From: Cylicocyclus nassatus
Lineage: Eukaryota > Nematoda > Chromadorea > Rhabditida > Strongylidae
Length of the DNA: 64,000 bases
Direction of reading: 5' to 3'
Assembly (NCBI GenBank): GCA_958299035.1
Contig: CATQJL010000316.1
Span: 37,451,441-37,515,440 of the forward strand
Part shown: positions 34,990 through 46,718 of the stretch, one piece after another
Position numbering within the stretch: the stretch's first letter is position 1
Layout of the letters: every line of letters starts with the position of its first letter
Notes under the pieces: generated by a model
Seen by the model: only the letters and a program-made list of their open reading frames with translations
What the model was told of the DNA's origin: nothing
The model's database searches: none
Position numbers and translations under genes: made by a program

Positions 34990-36390
34990 TGGTAAAAAAT
35001 GCGCTTTTGATTGACAGTTATGCCATCATTATTAGCACACACTCAAAAAAAACTGTGGGAGATTGGTGAATCTCCACACCTTCACACAAAAACCCGCCCA
35101 TTTCTGGAATCTATACTCTGTAAACCTGGTGCTGAAGAAGGTCACTTTCGTGAAAACGCTCTAGACTCACCTTACCTAATTTGTAGAGAATGGTTGGTTT
35201 CAATAAATCGAAAACTTTGAGACATTCAGAAGAATAACATGTTATTAGAATATCCCTCAATGTTTTGGAAAGGTTGGCAGTTTGAAGAGGAAACGGCAGG
35301 CAGAATACTTTACAAAATCGCAGATGACTCGCATGTGTTCCAGTTCAACAGCGAGGCAGAACGAGCTTACGCCGACGAAAATGTTGTCGACATTGATACA
35401 GAGCTGACAATTGAGCTAACTCTCTGATTTCCTACATAAGGAATCCAAGCAGAATGCCTAGTTTAAATGAGGAAATGTCCAGGAAGCCCATTGCTGATCT
35501 TCAGGTTGCTGAAGATTTCAAGGCTGCTAATTCACAAACATGGATATAAACAAAAGAAAGGTGTTAGTAAAAGCATAGCTACTGCTCTTAGATCCCGATT
35601 GGAGTGCGAACCCAACTCTGTGCTTTATGCTTTTGGAAATTATTCGCCTTGTGACATTATGATCTATGATATTGCAAAAAAAATCCAGCACGCAGCATAG
35701 TATCTACTTTTTCGGCTATTTCGCAGACGCTGTTAAAGAAGTTGAGCAGCTTTCTCATCAGCTAACAGGACGTATGCCAGAGGAGGTGAAGCCAGAGTTC
35801 GACAAGGCCCAAAAAAGTATGCGATATTTCCTTCCCGTGTTGCGAAAGCATATGCGATCTGCTCTTTCCCATTACTTACCGCAAAAATCAGATGGAGTTA
35901 CTAGCAAAGCTAGTTTCCATTCCGACTAGCACGGCAGAGGTGGAGAGAGGATTTTCTATCTAATCTGTTATCAGAACACAACGCAGAAGTCGCACAACGG
36001 TGGAGCATTAAGCAATTGCCTAAGGTTTGTCAACCTTCTTCTAAACATACTGTTATCTAAAAATAACTTCGTTCAAAGGATCGCTATAAGTGGTCCAGAC
36101 AGGATGTCACCGTATGACTTCTTGAAATATCCTAAAAGATGGTATGAAGAAACTGGTCACCCACCTGCTGACTTTCCTGGTGCTACCAGAGGGCCAGGAA
36201 AAAAATCACAAAAGCGCTTAGAAGAAGAAGAAAGTTTCAAATCCATTTTCGACTCAGAACGCTTTTGCACGCAATTCTACTTCTACTCCGATGACCTTTT
36301 GGAGGAGGAAGAAGATTTTCAGGCAGCGAACTTGTTGTCTCTGACGTTAGCGATAGTGATATTGTTGATGATGATGTGCAGGAATTGAAG
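34990..36390 (+). pseudogene. hAT-family transposase remnant
   Basis: Broken plus-strand frames carry a hAT C-terminal dimerisation motif around 35890-35985: ELLAKLVSIPTSTAEVERGF, then a stop, then VIRTQRRSRTTVEH. This matches the ...VERxFS...xxRxRRSR... pattern of the domain. Upstream frames (35011-35220, 35239-35427, 35467-35700, 35666-35929) are short and disrupted. The downstream frame 36104-36388 ends in an acidic tail. No full catalytic domain is readable, so it cannot be active. Confidence 0.65.
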
Positions 36391-36928
36391 TTGTTCCTAA
36401 CTTGTACATCTTTTGGGATAAACCTTATTGCTTTCGTTTTTTGTTGATGCAATGAAACAGGAGCACAGATCTTCATAAAGTCAATTTTACTAAAAATTTT
36501 TGATTCCTTTTAAAATTTTTTCATTTTTTTTCAATTTGTGCCTAAATAAGGTACAAATTGGAGCTCTTCATACCACGCTTTTTTACCTTTTCTCTCTTCC
36601 TTCCCCCTCCCCCTAGACTCAGAAACCCCCTTTATTCTGGAAGCGGGAACAGCCGAGACCCCCTTCACCTGGAGAGAGCCCGGCTCCCCCTATCGCACCT
36701 ATGATCGCGATGCTGCTTAGGCTGATCAGCCAATTGCCGCCAAAATAAGTGGAGTTACAGTCTCTAGCAGCCAGTTGCTCCTTTTGGGTGAACCCCTCGC
36801 CTCCCCCCCCCCCTTCTTCAGCAATCTCCAAGGCCCGGAAACGCCAAAAAGCACTTTTTTGATTTCAAGGCGCACTACCGGACTCAACTGGTCCAGAAGG
36901 CCAAGTCCCGAGCCGCTGACTTCAAAGG

Positions 36929-37801
36929 CAGTGTCCAAGCAAAAAGTCGATTTCGAGATTTTGTGCTTACCTGGGTCTATATGCTATGCTGAATCCGAAT
37001 ATCAACACTGGAGAGCGCGAAAATGGCAAAAAGGCTCTAATGGAGGAGGTAAATTGCAGTTGGGCGGGGATGTTCACATAGTGGCGTCATTCTCCCAGCT
37101 TCAGGAGCGATCTTCTAGCTTCCGCTAATCGCCCTAACAGCCACCAGCCGCGAAACACATGATATAAAATCGGAGCCGAGAAGAGTCCTAAAGTCTGGGA
37201 GAGTGACGTCACGGTGTGAACGGCCCCGCCCACCTGCGATCTCCCTCTAAGGGCTTTTTTTGGCGTTTTCGCGCTCTCCATTGTGGTTTATCGGATTCAG
37301 CATGGCGAATAGGCCCGGGTAAGCACAAAATCTCAAAATCGACTTTTTGCTTTGTCCGGGCAAAAACTCGATTTTGAGATTTTGTCTTAAATGGGCCTAT
37401 TCGCCATGCTGAATCCGAAAATCCACACAGGAAAGCGCGAAAACGGCAAGAAAGGGCTCTAGCGAGGAGGGAAACAGCAAGTGGGCGGGGCCCTTTCAAC
37501 TGTGAACTCACGCTCCCAGCTTCCAGGGCGGTCTTCTCCGATCCGCTAGCCGTCCTAACATCGCTACCGGCCAAGTGCAAATGATTGACACGAAACCGGA
37601 ATCGGGAAGATCGCTCCGGAAGCTGGGAGCGTGAATTCACAGTAGGGAGAACCCCGCCCACCTGCTGATTTCCCTCGTGTGTTAGAGCCGCTTTTCGCCG
37701 TTTTTGCGCTCTCCAATGTGCATTTTCGGATTCAGCGTAGCAAATAGGCCCGGATAAGCACAAAATCTCAAAATCAAGTTTTTGGCCGGATACTGCCTTT
37801 A
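36929..37801. mobile_element. Cluster of inverted units with AAAGGCAGTGTCC-type ends
   Basis: Three units in alternating orientation share AGATTTTGTGCTTACC, GAATCCGAA, GAGAGCGCGAAAA and GGGAGCGTGA blocks. They meet head to head at about 37357-37372. The right end is GGATACTGCCTTTAAT. GTGACGTCAC occurs once at about 37203. A related foldback is at 41980-42425. Confidence 0.7.
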
Positions 37802-39483
37802 ATGTAAATGATAATAATATAGCAATAAATAAGAATCACGAATAGATGAAAACAGCAAAATTTTGTCGTAATATGGTAGGTACAAAATCAAAAATACTGC
37901 AGTTTTGTCTCAGCTGATATTGCATATAGCTGTATCTTATGGCGTTTGAGACTGAAAAGTATCTGACGTATTCCTCACAAGAAGCAAAATCTTGAGTGGT
38001 AGTAATTTCGTCGAAACCAACAAATGATGTGATAGTTCAATCATGGTTACATCGTGGTAAGCATGATCATCTTTTCACGGCCACTCAGTTCAATCGGTCA
38101 TACAAAATCATGAAACAAGCAAGTAACTATCAGAAAACCATAGTTGTTTCATGCTTGTTTCATTCTAAACCAAACTATGAATTAATCAGCAGGTAAACAC
38201 CATTGTTTCCTTATCAGGTAGAGTAATGAAAACAGCACTTCATTTCATGAGACGCAGACGTGAAACCATCATATCATAGTTTAAAATGAAAAAGTACCCC
38301 CGACCACTTTTTCGTTTAAAACAATGATGTGTTGGTTTTGCAAGTTAAGAAGAGTGAGGGAGATCATTCTGCAACTTACTATGAGAAAGCATACTTGTTT
38401 ACGGCTTAGATAAGGTTATAGGAAGGTGCAAGGCTGGAGACTGAACTGCAAGTTTGGTAAAGTGCGATGATTGCGAGCAAGCATGAGAATGGTTGGAGTT
38501 TCGATCTCCTCCAATGACTTTGCTTTGCAAGATAGCATTTCGAGGTTTCCTATTGGTTAATTCGTGGTTTCGTTGGGAAAATGATGTGAAGCTCTGGTTA
38601 GCTAGTGTCTTGAAAACCCAGTTAACATGATGGTTTCAACCAAATTACTACCACTCCTTATTGTTAGTTGCGATTGCAGCACATTCTGTTAATCACAAAC
38701 TGTAATTAATTCGAGTCCTTCATTGCTGGGCTTCACGAAGTTTGCAGTAATTTTTTATTTCCAGTAGACTCTTTCTGCTTAGGGGCTACTCGACATGCCC
38801 CCCCCCCCAAATAAAGTCATAATGTATGACATTGACTCCATTGAAATCGCCGGTACAAAGATGTAAAACTATGAAAACAACCGTAAAAAATCAAGGGATT
38901 CGATAAACTCTTCGAGAAATTGAGAGAAACTTGATGCTATCAGAAAACATGACTAGTTGATAAAAAGTCGCGAATCCTAGCTAAGAAAGTCAGCGAGGCC
39001 AAGTTCATCACTCAAAAGCATTTTGTGACATAAGTTTTTTTAAGTTTTTTCATGTTCTCAAGAAAAAAACTCTATTGCAAGTAGTCTGAGAGCAAATTTT
39101 TACCGGCTACAGCAAAAACTCGACGACAAGGTTCGAAACCACCTTGGTCTTTGTTAAAAGATGGTAATTCGATCGGGAATAAATTTGGAGATCCTTCTAA
39201 AATATGTTGTGCTTGCACCGCGCTTGCTACCCTATTTGACTCTGCTTTCCTCATTTCTAGACTAATAATGGGGAATATGTTGCTCCAGAAGAAAAAAACA
39301 ACTACTAGAAGCTTCCACTTCGGCGAACATAAATTTTGGAAAGAGAACATGAAAATAGCCATAGATGTGATTCGACTCAAAGACGTACAGATTTATATAT
39401 GTTTTTGAAGAGAATACAATAAATTAAGCAAATCAAGGACTGGATTGTTGGGTAGTGGGCTCGGAGATGTAGTCCATGCATCA
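37802..39483. other. Intergenic, no gene seen
   Basis: AT-rich. An imperfect inverted repeat CATGAAACAAGCA ... TGCTTGTTTCATG lies at about 38109-38162. The region just below 39484 is the 3' flank of the TIMP gene. Confidence 0.4.
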
Positions 39484-42400
39484 TCAGGGTCCTCCCCCTT
39501 TACATGTATAAGTTCTCAGTGCTTTTTTACTCTCTCTTGAAAACTCGTCCCATTTTCTCATCAAGCCACATGAAGTGATTAGCAGACTGCCGTCATTAAG
39601 AATTTTTCCTGAAATTCTACGCTAGGATAAGTATTCAATATTCATTAGTATTATTGAATTATGACAAGAGAACGCTAGAATCAGTCTTCAAATCTGGTTC
39701 CTTACCTCCCAAGAGATATTCCTCTTCAACATCAAGTTCAACTCCACAAGCTGGCAACTCAGACGGAGAAGTAATCGTCATTGGAAGTTGAAACATGTCC
39801 TCCGGCTTCTGAATAAAGAGTTTTACTGCTTAGTATACTGGGGTCCCTAGAGTATGTACACTGGTTTGATCATCGTCATATCTCTGCAGTTGACGAAATC
39901 TAGGTACCATTTTGTAGTGTTTGACCTTATAATTACAATTCGTTTGACCGGAATAAGCAAAACCTTTGACGTGGAGCAGCGCGTCCGCATTGGTGGAGAC
40001 TTTGCGAGCTAACAGCGGTGGCACTTTGCCAAGTAAAGAGTGAGGAGAATGAAGAGACGCAGACATGGGTTTCTAGCACGATATAATGTACTGTAGCCGC
40101 GGAACGGCGCGAACTGTTGCGAGGCGGACGCTCGCCAATCCAGTTTTCGCCTAAACTGGGCTGGAAGTTACTGTAGCTTTACAGCATGGAGCGAAACACC
40201 GATCTCATACGGTATTAGCATAGAAATTTGCCCTTAAGTGCCATTGTAAAGAGGGCTGTTCGATTCAAAAAAGCTGGAAAGCTGTGAGGGGTTATGTATA
40301 CTGAGTCCACACACCTTTTGACAAGTTTGAAGTTCTTTAAATGGTGCAGTCACATTTTTGAGGGACACAAAAGCAGCCGTTACCTCATACCTAACATAGC
40401 CGACAAATTCCGTAAATTGCAAAAATTAGGACGGCGATTCAACCTAGAAGTTATAGTTCTCGGCTTGTTTGGTATCCATTTTGAAACAAGATGTGGTAAT
40501 TGATGGTTTGAAACCTTTTTCAAGGCTCCTATTGTAATCCTAGAGTAATGAAGAGCGATGATCATCGTACTGTAAATCTAACGGGGAGCGGATTACTTGG
40601 TGGCCGTGGCCTTTCGATATGTGACATATGTCATGACATTCACCTTCAAACGCTGATCTCAAAACCGTAATCGTCATTTCAAGAACCATATTTCGGGCTA
40701 AAGGTCTAGGTCTAGTGGTTAGCCCTCGCCCGTTTGATCTCGGTCGGTGCAAATACTTTGTGTTAGCACTTTTACAAGCGCTGATTATTTTCGGAAAAGC
40801 TAACGAAGATAGTTTTGAGATCAGCGTTTCAAGGCAAGCATTTTGATAACATAGTATAATAAGTATAACAAATTCTTAAAGGCCACGGTCACCAGTTGTC
40901 TTTCCCTTGTAAGTTGGAGCCAGCTCTACAGAATGTTACTAATAGGTCGGCGAGACTTTACGGGAAGAAGAATATCCTAGATCAAGTTTTGGGACACCTT
41001 ATAGAACTCAGAGCATAAGGATAGTGGAAATAGCATACAGGGTGCGCCAAAGTTATTTGCGCCAAAATATTTAAAGTAATGCCACAACAATGGCAATGAG
41101 CATTTGGTCTGGATTTAATGTCACAGAGTGCCGTAAGCATAATCTACAAAAAGCACTATCAAGATCCCAAATCGGTCTTTATTTAAAGAAGTAAGAATTG
41201 CAAAAAGCAATGTTCGTGACAGAAAAAACGCAAACTGACGCAAATTGTTGAATAGTCAAAATCTTTGTTTTGAATGCTCCTAAAGATTCCGAACCTCAAT
41301 GATCTTAAAGTCAAAGATTAGATCTATTTTATGGCGAAATCTCACCTGAGAGAAGCGACCACTAAAAAGACACTACTGGGCAAGTTTGTGGGCCTCTACT
41401 CTCGTGCAGCACGCGACAAAGAGGAATACTATGAATTTTTACCGGAAAGCAAAACAGGCAATTTTACCTCTTTCAACTAGGATACAATGTTGTAGAACAA
41501 GAAAACAATATCAAGCTTGACCGCTGGCTGAGCCGGTCTTATGTTCGTATGGCGCTTAATGATACACGCGCAAATATTTGTGGCGCACCCTGTAGTTGTG
41601 TTGATAGTCATGAATTTAATCTGACTGGACAAGACAACTGACATTGTCATAGAAATCCAATCGCTAGTAGTAAGTAATAGTTTATGAGCCTAGTATGTCT
41701 GTTTATGAAAAATTAGTGCGGATCAAATCTTTAGCACGCTGACGACCGAGCCATCTTGGACCACACCAAGATGGAGTAAATATCTAAAGTCTCGGTTCAG
41801 GCTCCTGAACAGCTAACGCAATGCCGTGTGTTCTGTAAGACGATCCCATAATGTTATTTACTGCACAGAAGTTACCTTAGAACTTTTCATTTATATATGA
41901 GAAACTGAAGCACGAAAGTGCTGAGCAGGAGTCAGGGCGTGCATAATACGCGCGTATGCACACGGCCGTCAACTTGTTAAAGGTAGTATCTCGACAAAAA
42001 GTCGATTTTAAGATTTTGTGCTTACCCCGGGCCCATTTGCTATGCTGCATCCAAAAATCCACACTGGAAAGCGCGAAAACGGCGAAAAATTGCTCCAAAG
42101 GATGGAAATCAGCAGGTGGGGCCTTCCAATCTATGAAGTCACTCTCTCTCTTTCCGGAGCTATCATTTCGCTTCTACTAACCGCCCTAACATCACCACCG
42201 GCCAAGTGCGAAGGCGTGGCCTGAAACTGGAATTGAAAGATCGCGCCTGAAGCTGGGAGAGTGACTTCACAGAGTGGAAAGCCCGCCCACCTGCTGATTT
42301 TTCTCCTGCAGAACTCTTTTTCGCCGTCTTTGCGTTCTCCAGTGTGATTTTCGGATTCATAGCGAATAGACCTAGGTAAGCACAAAATCTCAAAATCAAC

Positions 42401-42975
42401 TTCTTTCCCGGACACCGTCTATAAGAAGTAGAAGAAGGGAGCGTTGCTGTTGGCTTGTTGCTTTTTGCTTTAGAAGTATGTTCGCTTACCTTTGTAACAA
42501 ATTGCACCTACCTTAAAATCTGCAAAAGGAGATGTGATCGATAATTACATTTTTCCGAATAAATGTTACTTTCGTCGTGCTCACCCGTGTACAACTTCCA
42601 GCTACATAGCTCGAGCTTTGCGGAAAAATTGACAAAAATAATAAACATAGTCTATGCCCGCCCGGCCTCGAGCGCTTGAAGTTGATTCTGTTCTTCATAG
42701 AATTTTCATAGCTATCCTGACCCTGTAGACAGCCATGTGTTCCACGATGTAGTTGATGGACGTTCCATCATCGCTATAGGATTTGCTAGCAACTTTTGCG
42801 TGAGTCACTGAAATACGAAATACCCTTTTCTAATAAGCAAACAGGTTTTCCAAATGTAAAATCTCTGCTTGCCATAATCAGATAAGCAAAATGCCTCATG
42901 CAGAGTGCCCAGGAAGGCACAGGAGCACGCGTAGGTGGTTGCAGCGCAGGCAAGTAACAGCGCAGATCTCCTCAT
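39484..42975 (-). CDS. TIMP: Single-domain TIMP (metalloproteinase inhibitor, NTR domain)
   Basis: Four minus-strand exons: 42873-42975, 42722-42807, 39706-39808 and 39484-39608. They total 417 bp (138 residues) ending in TGA. The signal peptide MRRSALLLACAATTYA is followed by mature CSCAF, the Cys-x-Cys end that in TIMPs chelates the metalloproteinase zinc. The NTR domain continues with HEAFCLSDYVTHAKVAS, ITSPSELPACGVELDVEEEY, LLGGKILNDGSLLITSCG and a final TYTC. All six N-domain cysteines are present, and the vertebrate C-terminal domain is absent, as in known nematode TIMPs. Intron 1 (65 bp) uses GC-AG (ATG|GCAAGC). Intron 2 (2.9 kb) is full of repeats. ACACAG directly precedes the ATG, consistent with trans-splicing. 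It should be secreted and inhibit matrix metalloproteinases; parasite TIMPs are abundant secreted products (family knowledge). Confidence 0.92.
39940..40180 (+). repeat. Dispersed repeat shared with 55915-56220
   Basis: Shares GGAGCAGCGCGTCCGCA, GAGAATGAAGAGACGCAGAC and CCGCCTAAACTG-like blocks with 55915-56220 in the same orientation. It lies inside TIMP intron 2. Confidence 0.65.
40605..40905. mobile_element. Small foldback with A-box-like sequence
   Basis: Arms CTTGGTGGCCGTGGCCTTT and AAAGGCCACGGTCACCAG, plus CAAACGCTGATCTCAAAAC and complement. The centre contains GGTCTAGTGGTTAG, like the A box of the 8932-9633 element, but no B box. It lies within TIMP intron 2. Confidence 0.65.
41038..41592. 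mobile_element. Mariner-like MITE, CAGGGTGCGCC ends
   Basis: Ends CAGGGTGCGCCAAAG and GGCGCACCCTG are flanked by TA (41036-41037, 41593-41594). It is 555 bp. Only the ends are inverted, and the inside has no transposase. It lies within TIMP intron 2. Confidence 0.85.
41800..41980 (+). repeat. Dispersed repeat shared with 25477-25850
   Basis: Uninterrupted version of the repeat at 25477-25850; both end near CACACGG(C/T)(C/T)GTCAAC. Confidence 0.6.
41981..42425. mobile_element. Foldback related to the 36929-37801 cluster
   Basis: Left arm AAAGGTAGTATCTCGACAAA...GATTTTGTGCTTACC, right arm GGTAAGCACAAAATCTC...GGACACCGTCTATAA. It sits 297 bp from the second TIMP exon, inside intron 2. Confidence 0.75.
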
Positions 42976-43123
42976 CTGTGTAGTTAAAATTTGCCTCTAA
43001 AAAATACACTTTATCTTCCATCCGCAACATGCCATATTGTTAGGATTTTTTTCCAGAGAAATGTTCATATTGATCAAAAGCATGCGGAGTTTATCTAAAT
43101 TCTATGTGTGAATCTGACTGTAA

Positions 43124-43299
43124 GGCCTCGGACAGATTTGATCGCAGCGATTCAATCGCGACGAGACAACTGTTACGAGTTCATTGCATGCCGACCAGCT
43201 TGTGTTTCGGTTGTGATTTCCAGCCCGAAATTTTTTGAATGTAAAATGAAAATGAATGGAAATCGCGACGACCAAATCGCGTGGACTCTGTCCGAGGCT
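43124..43299. mobile_element. Tourist-like (Harbinger) MITE, TAA duplication
   Basis: Ends GGCCTCGGACAG and CTGTCCGAGGCT are flanked by TAA (43121-43123, 43300-43302). It is 176 bp and the inner arms pair CGCGACGA blocks. A 3-bp TAA target and palindromic structure fit the PIF/Harbinger class. Confidence 0.78.
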
Positions 43300-43302
43300 T
43301 AA

Positions 43303-43590
43303 GGGAGAATAGCTGTAATACGGTTGTTTACAGAAGAGGACGTCACAGCCGGAGAAGATGAGATCGAGCTGATACGGCGCGGGCAACTTAAGGAGGCGAG
43401 AGGAAGCAAGCGAGAGGACGCCACCATCGCCACCATCAACTCCCTTACAGTCGACCACTGCTGCTCATTATTTCGATTTCATCACTTTTTGCAACAATAA
43501 ACCCGTCTTTCTACAACTCGTTTATTCTTCTAATAAACAATTATACTTCACCATGTTCTGTTGCGGCAGGTGAGGGCCATATCATTACTT
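43303..43590 (+). other. Unassigned block with two AATAAA signals
   Basis: A 50-codon plus frame (EDVTAGEDEIELIRRGQ...) ends just before ACAATAAACCC, and TAATAAAC occurs again at 43532. It could be a 3' end of a transcript or a solo retroelement fragment. I cannot identify it. Confidence 0.25.
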
Positions 43591-43594
43591 CTGC

Positions 43595-43725
43595 CTGAGC
43601 ACCGTAAAGGTCATGCTATAAGTATGATCGGCTGTGATATGAGTATGTTATTGCTCAGATTTTTGTGATGCTACTTTAACACGCCTATAATCTACAGCAT
43701 TCTACCAATGCACTGACACGTGCAC
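43595..43725 (+). repeat. Third partial copy of the end-segment repeat
   Basis: Matches 63870-64000 in order (CACCGTAAAGGTCATGC, CAGATTTTTGTGAT, AGCATTCTACCA). Confidence 0.75.
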
Positions 43726-44156
43726 CCGATGATATACAGCATGTTTGGTATGGCTGGGATAAGTTCCGACCATTTCCGCTTAGTACTGTTAGATTAGATA
43801 ATCGGTACAACTCTGAGAAGTTTTAGCTTCTAAGAAAGAAAATCAAAAAGATGATTGGCCGCAGAGGATCATTTGGGAATCATACAAAAAGGTGGAAATG
43901 GTGGCTCGTCATTACTGGCTTTTACTGGCTGGCGTACTGGCTCCTGTTCAATACAGTGCTTGCCAAACTATAGATCCCTGAAAACTGCCATAGTTCATCT
44001 GCTTCTCAACAAATTGGTCTGAAATTTGGTACAGCTGTGTGTTCAACAGGTTTCCATCAGTAACCGGAGCGGATCCCGTTTTCGTTTGATTATTCGGGAA
44101 AAAAATCAAAAATTCCGAAAAAAGCAGGCTCAAAGGTTGGCCAAAGCTATAGATCC

Positions 44157-44359
44157 CAGTGGCGGACCGAGGGGGGGGGGCGGGGGGGGGGGACGCCACG
44201 CCCCCTTTTTTAAGACTTTAGGGGTCAGAGACCCGCAAAAATTTTGAGAAGCACGCCAAAAAATTTTTCGGAGTGCGTGGCTAACGCCACGCACCTTCTT
44301 TAAAAAAAAATTTTTGTCGCGCCCCCCCCCCCCGAAAAAAATTTCTCGGACCGCCACTG
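44157..44359. mobile_element. hAT-type MITE with perfect 8-bp duplication
   Basis: Ends CAGTGGCGGACCGAG and CTCGGACCGCCACTG lie between two exact ATAGATCC copies (44149-44156, 44360-44367). It carries G and C runs and a GTGCGTGG...CCACGCAC pair, like 5996-6361. It is 203 bp. Confidence 0.92.
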
Positions 44360-45095
44360 ATAGATCCACCTAATATTTCTGTCTGCTAAAGTAATTCTCG
44401 ACTTCCAAAGTCTTTTGGGCATATACATAGTCGAGGGCCAAAGCAGTGGCTTTAGTCCAGATGTACCATACCTTGATAAGAAACGCTTATCTGCTTTTTT
44501 CACTCAAAAATACTTTCATGCGTATTTTGTTCTCGAGAATATATAGAGAATTAGAGAGGATTCCGCACTTTTTTGACTGGTTTGAAAGTGATAGGGCCCC
44601 ATTTATCTTATAGATGCAGAAGTGTGAGCAGTAGAAAAATATTCGTGTTTTCGTATCCAAAGCGCACCCGACATAGACTTAACCGCAGGCCTGCGCTCGA
44701 GTTTTTGCCTTCAAACTCTTTCTGCAATGTCATGAGCGTGAACTGGAGTAATGACATTGTTACTATGTAAGAGAGTAGGTATGCAGTGTTGCAGATTTGT
44801 GCAGATTCTAGTATGCAGGCTAATTGAGGACTTCATCCTGGAAAAAGTGATTTGCTACAAGCCTTGAAGTAATTTCTCTTCTGACCATAAAGCTTATGTG
44901 AGTCACAAGGCAACATACAATACAGAGTGTATTCACTAGTTAGCAGCTAAATAGTGGCAAAATTTAGGGAAATTACCATTTGGTAATTACTTTGAGATTG
45001 CCAAACACACCGCAAGACTTATGCTTTAGAAAAAAATGCGACTTCGTGAACAATCGTGACTATCGTTTACAAATTTTTTGTGTAAATAATCCTAA

Positions 45096-45440
45096 ACATA
45101 AAGCTGAATGTCTGTATGTCTGTCTGTATGTCTGTACGTATGTGCGGAATAGAAATTTTTATTTCTGAACCGATTTGGACCAAACTTGGCACGCATATAC
45201 TTCGGGGCAGGGAGCGTGTCATAGGCTACTTTTCGTTATCGATCGATATCGATTTTATCGATTTTTTGCAAAATTTGCGCTACAGGGCTGGGAGTTGGCA
45301 TACAGTTGCAGCGGTGGAATTTGTCCAAAACTGCGGGATTGTCGGGATTCGCGGGATTGTCGGGATTCGCGGGATTCGCGGGATTTGCGACTTCGCGGGA
45401 TTTGCGGGATTCGCAGGATTTGCGGGATAAGCGGGATTTA
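45096..45440 (+). repeat. CTGTATGT-rich repeat ending in a GGGATTCGC minisatellite
   Basis: Starts AAAGCTGAATGTCTGTATGT. It continues with GACCAAACTTGGCAC and CGATCGATATCGATTTTATC, all shared with 58334-60533. From 45333 it becomes a 9-bp minisatellite of GGGATTCGC/GGGATTGTC units. Confidence 0.75.
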
Positions 45441-46691
45441 GCTATAACTTCTTTTAAAATAGCTTTATTTGTAATCTGAGTGAAGATTTGGTTTTGGCTT
45501 GATGAGACGAATCTTTTGATATACGGTATGTCCGTAGTTCATAGTGACGGGGTAGACATACAATGATACCTTGTTGTTTTCTACGTTAAGGCTTTTGTGA
45601 ACATTTATCACAGTGTAAATCGCGTATAGGAGGTTCTGGTACGAAGCTCTCGTTATCGAAAACTATCGCGAAAAATTGGGCAGTTTTTATCTGCCCTTAT
45701 CGCTGATATAAGCATTTTATCATTTATCACTGATAATAACACATTTTTGGATCATTTTTTGCATATGGTAAGGAAAGTACTGTAGGAAAAGCTGTGTGGA
45801 TTTCTATCGCTCTTTCTCTCATTATAAGTGATCTACAGGCTTTTCTAGTTCTATTGCTCGGTGCAATTGGTAGATCCCTCGCTGCAGCAATCGATCGATT
45901 TTTCATCGGCACATGCCATTGCTGCCAATTCTTACCTAGAATGGCATTTTTGCTTCAACTCGCTTCACGCCGAAGCCTGGGCAGAAATTCTGTACCTATA
46001 TGGAAGATGAACGTGGAAATCGACCGCATGAAGTTAAGCCATTCTTATCTCTCGTTGTCATTGATATCATCATTTTATCATTTATCACTGACGACACAAA
46101 CTTGGATCATTTTTGATATACAATAAGAAATGTACTTTAGAAAACGCTGTGTGAGTTTTTATCGCTCTATCTCTTATAGTACAAAGCCACTCACAGAACA
46201 TGCAAAATTTCCGGGAATTCCGCGAAATTCATGTAAATCACGCAAATTACGCAGGGCCATAACTTTTTTCCGAATGAGTATATTCAAAATCCGAAAACAA
46301 CGTTGTATTCAGCTCGTCAAGGCAAATCTTTTGATATACGATTGTCTCCAATATCTTGTTTTCAATAATCTTGAATTTGCATGCCGACGCCTCTTCGCAT
46401 GGGTGTAACGCAACAAGCATCACACATAGGAGACTGCCATGGGCACCGTTCGATAGTACTCTTTCACTAGATTATCGTGCGCTAAAACAGAGTACTCTGC
46501 GTTGATACCACTGCTTATAGAAGAGCTGATAAACTCTGGAAAAATTAATGTTCCAAGTTTTACTAGCCGTAACTTTCTTTAGAATGAACATTTTCGAAAT
46601 CAGAAAGCAGATTTGTGTTCATCTTGACAAGTCGAATCTTACTGTATACAGCATGTTCTTGAAGTTCCGTTTTCAATTTTTTCAAAATTTT
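45441..46691 (+). repeat. Diverged tandem repeats before the gap
   Basis: Blocks recur in order. TAACTT(C/T)(C/T)TTT...CGAATCTT occurs near 45443, 46259 and 46567. TCATTTATCACTGA...GTGTGxxTTTxTATCGCTCT occurs near 45719 and 46077. They are too diverged for one clean unit length. No gene. Confidence 0.55.
46492..46516 (-). other. SMART cDNA adaptor sequence inside the contig
   Basis: This 25-base stretch is the reverse complement of the commercial SMART primer beginning AAGCAGTGGTATCAACGCAG. It is a synthetic oligonucleotide, so the join here is probably chimeric. Confidence 0.9.
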
Positions 46692-46693
46692 CA

Positions 46694-46718
46694 GTACTCT
46701 GCGTTGATACCACTGCTT
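46694..46718 (-). other. SMART adaptor at left edge of gap
   Basis: Second full copy, pointing into the Ns. Confidence 0.92.

Larger units (their letters stand above)
31504..36928. mobile_element. Composite with inverted arms around a dead hAT transposase
   Basis: A 300-bp arm at 31504-31815 (CAGTGGCTCGG..., TTTGGCGTTTCCGGGCCTTG, TGTAACTCCACCTATTTTAG) recurs inverted at about 36600-36918. Between them lie two mariner-like foldbacks and a hAT transposase remnant. This is either one 5.4-kb element with long inverted repeats or two copies of a short repeat in opposite orientation. The CAG...CTG ends would fit hAT. The target duplication is ambiguous because the right end abuts another AAAGGCAG element. 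Confidence 0.5.

Noticed and set aside
43102..43458. 118-codon minus frame
   Set aside because: It runs through the palindromic TAA-flanked MITE at 43124-43299 and has no recognisable domain.
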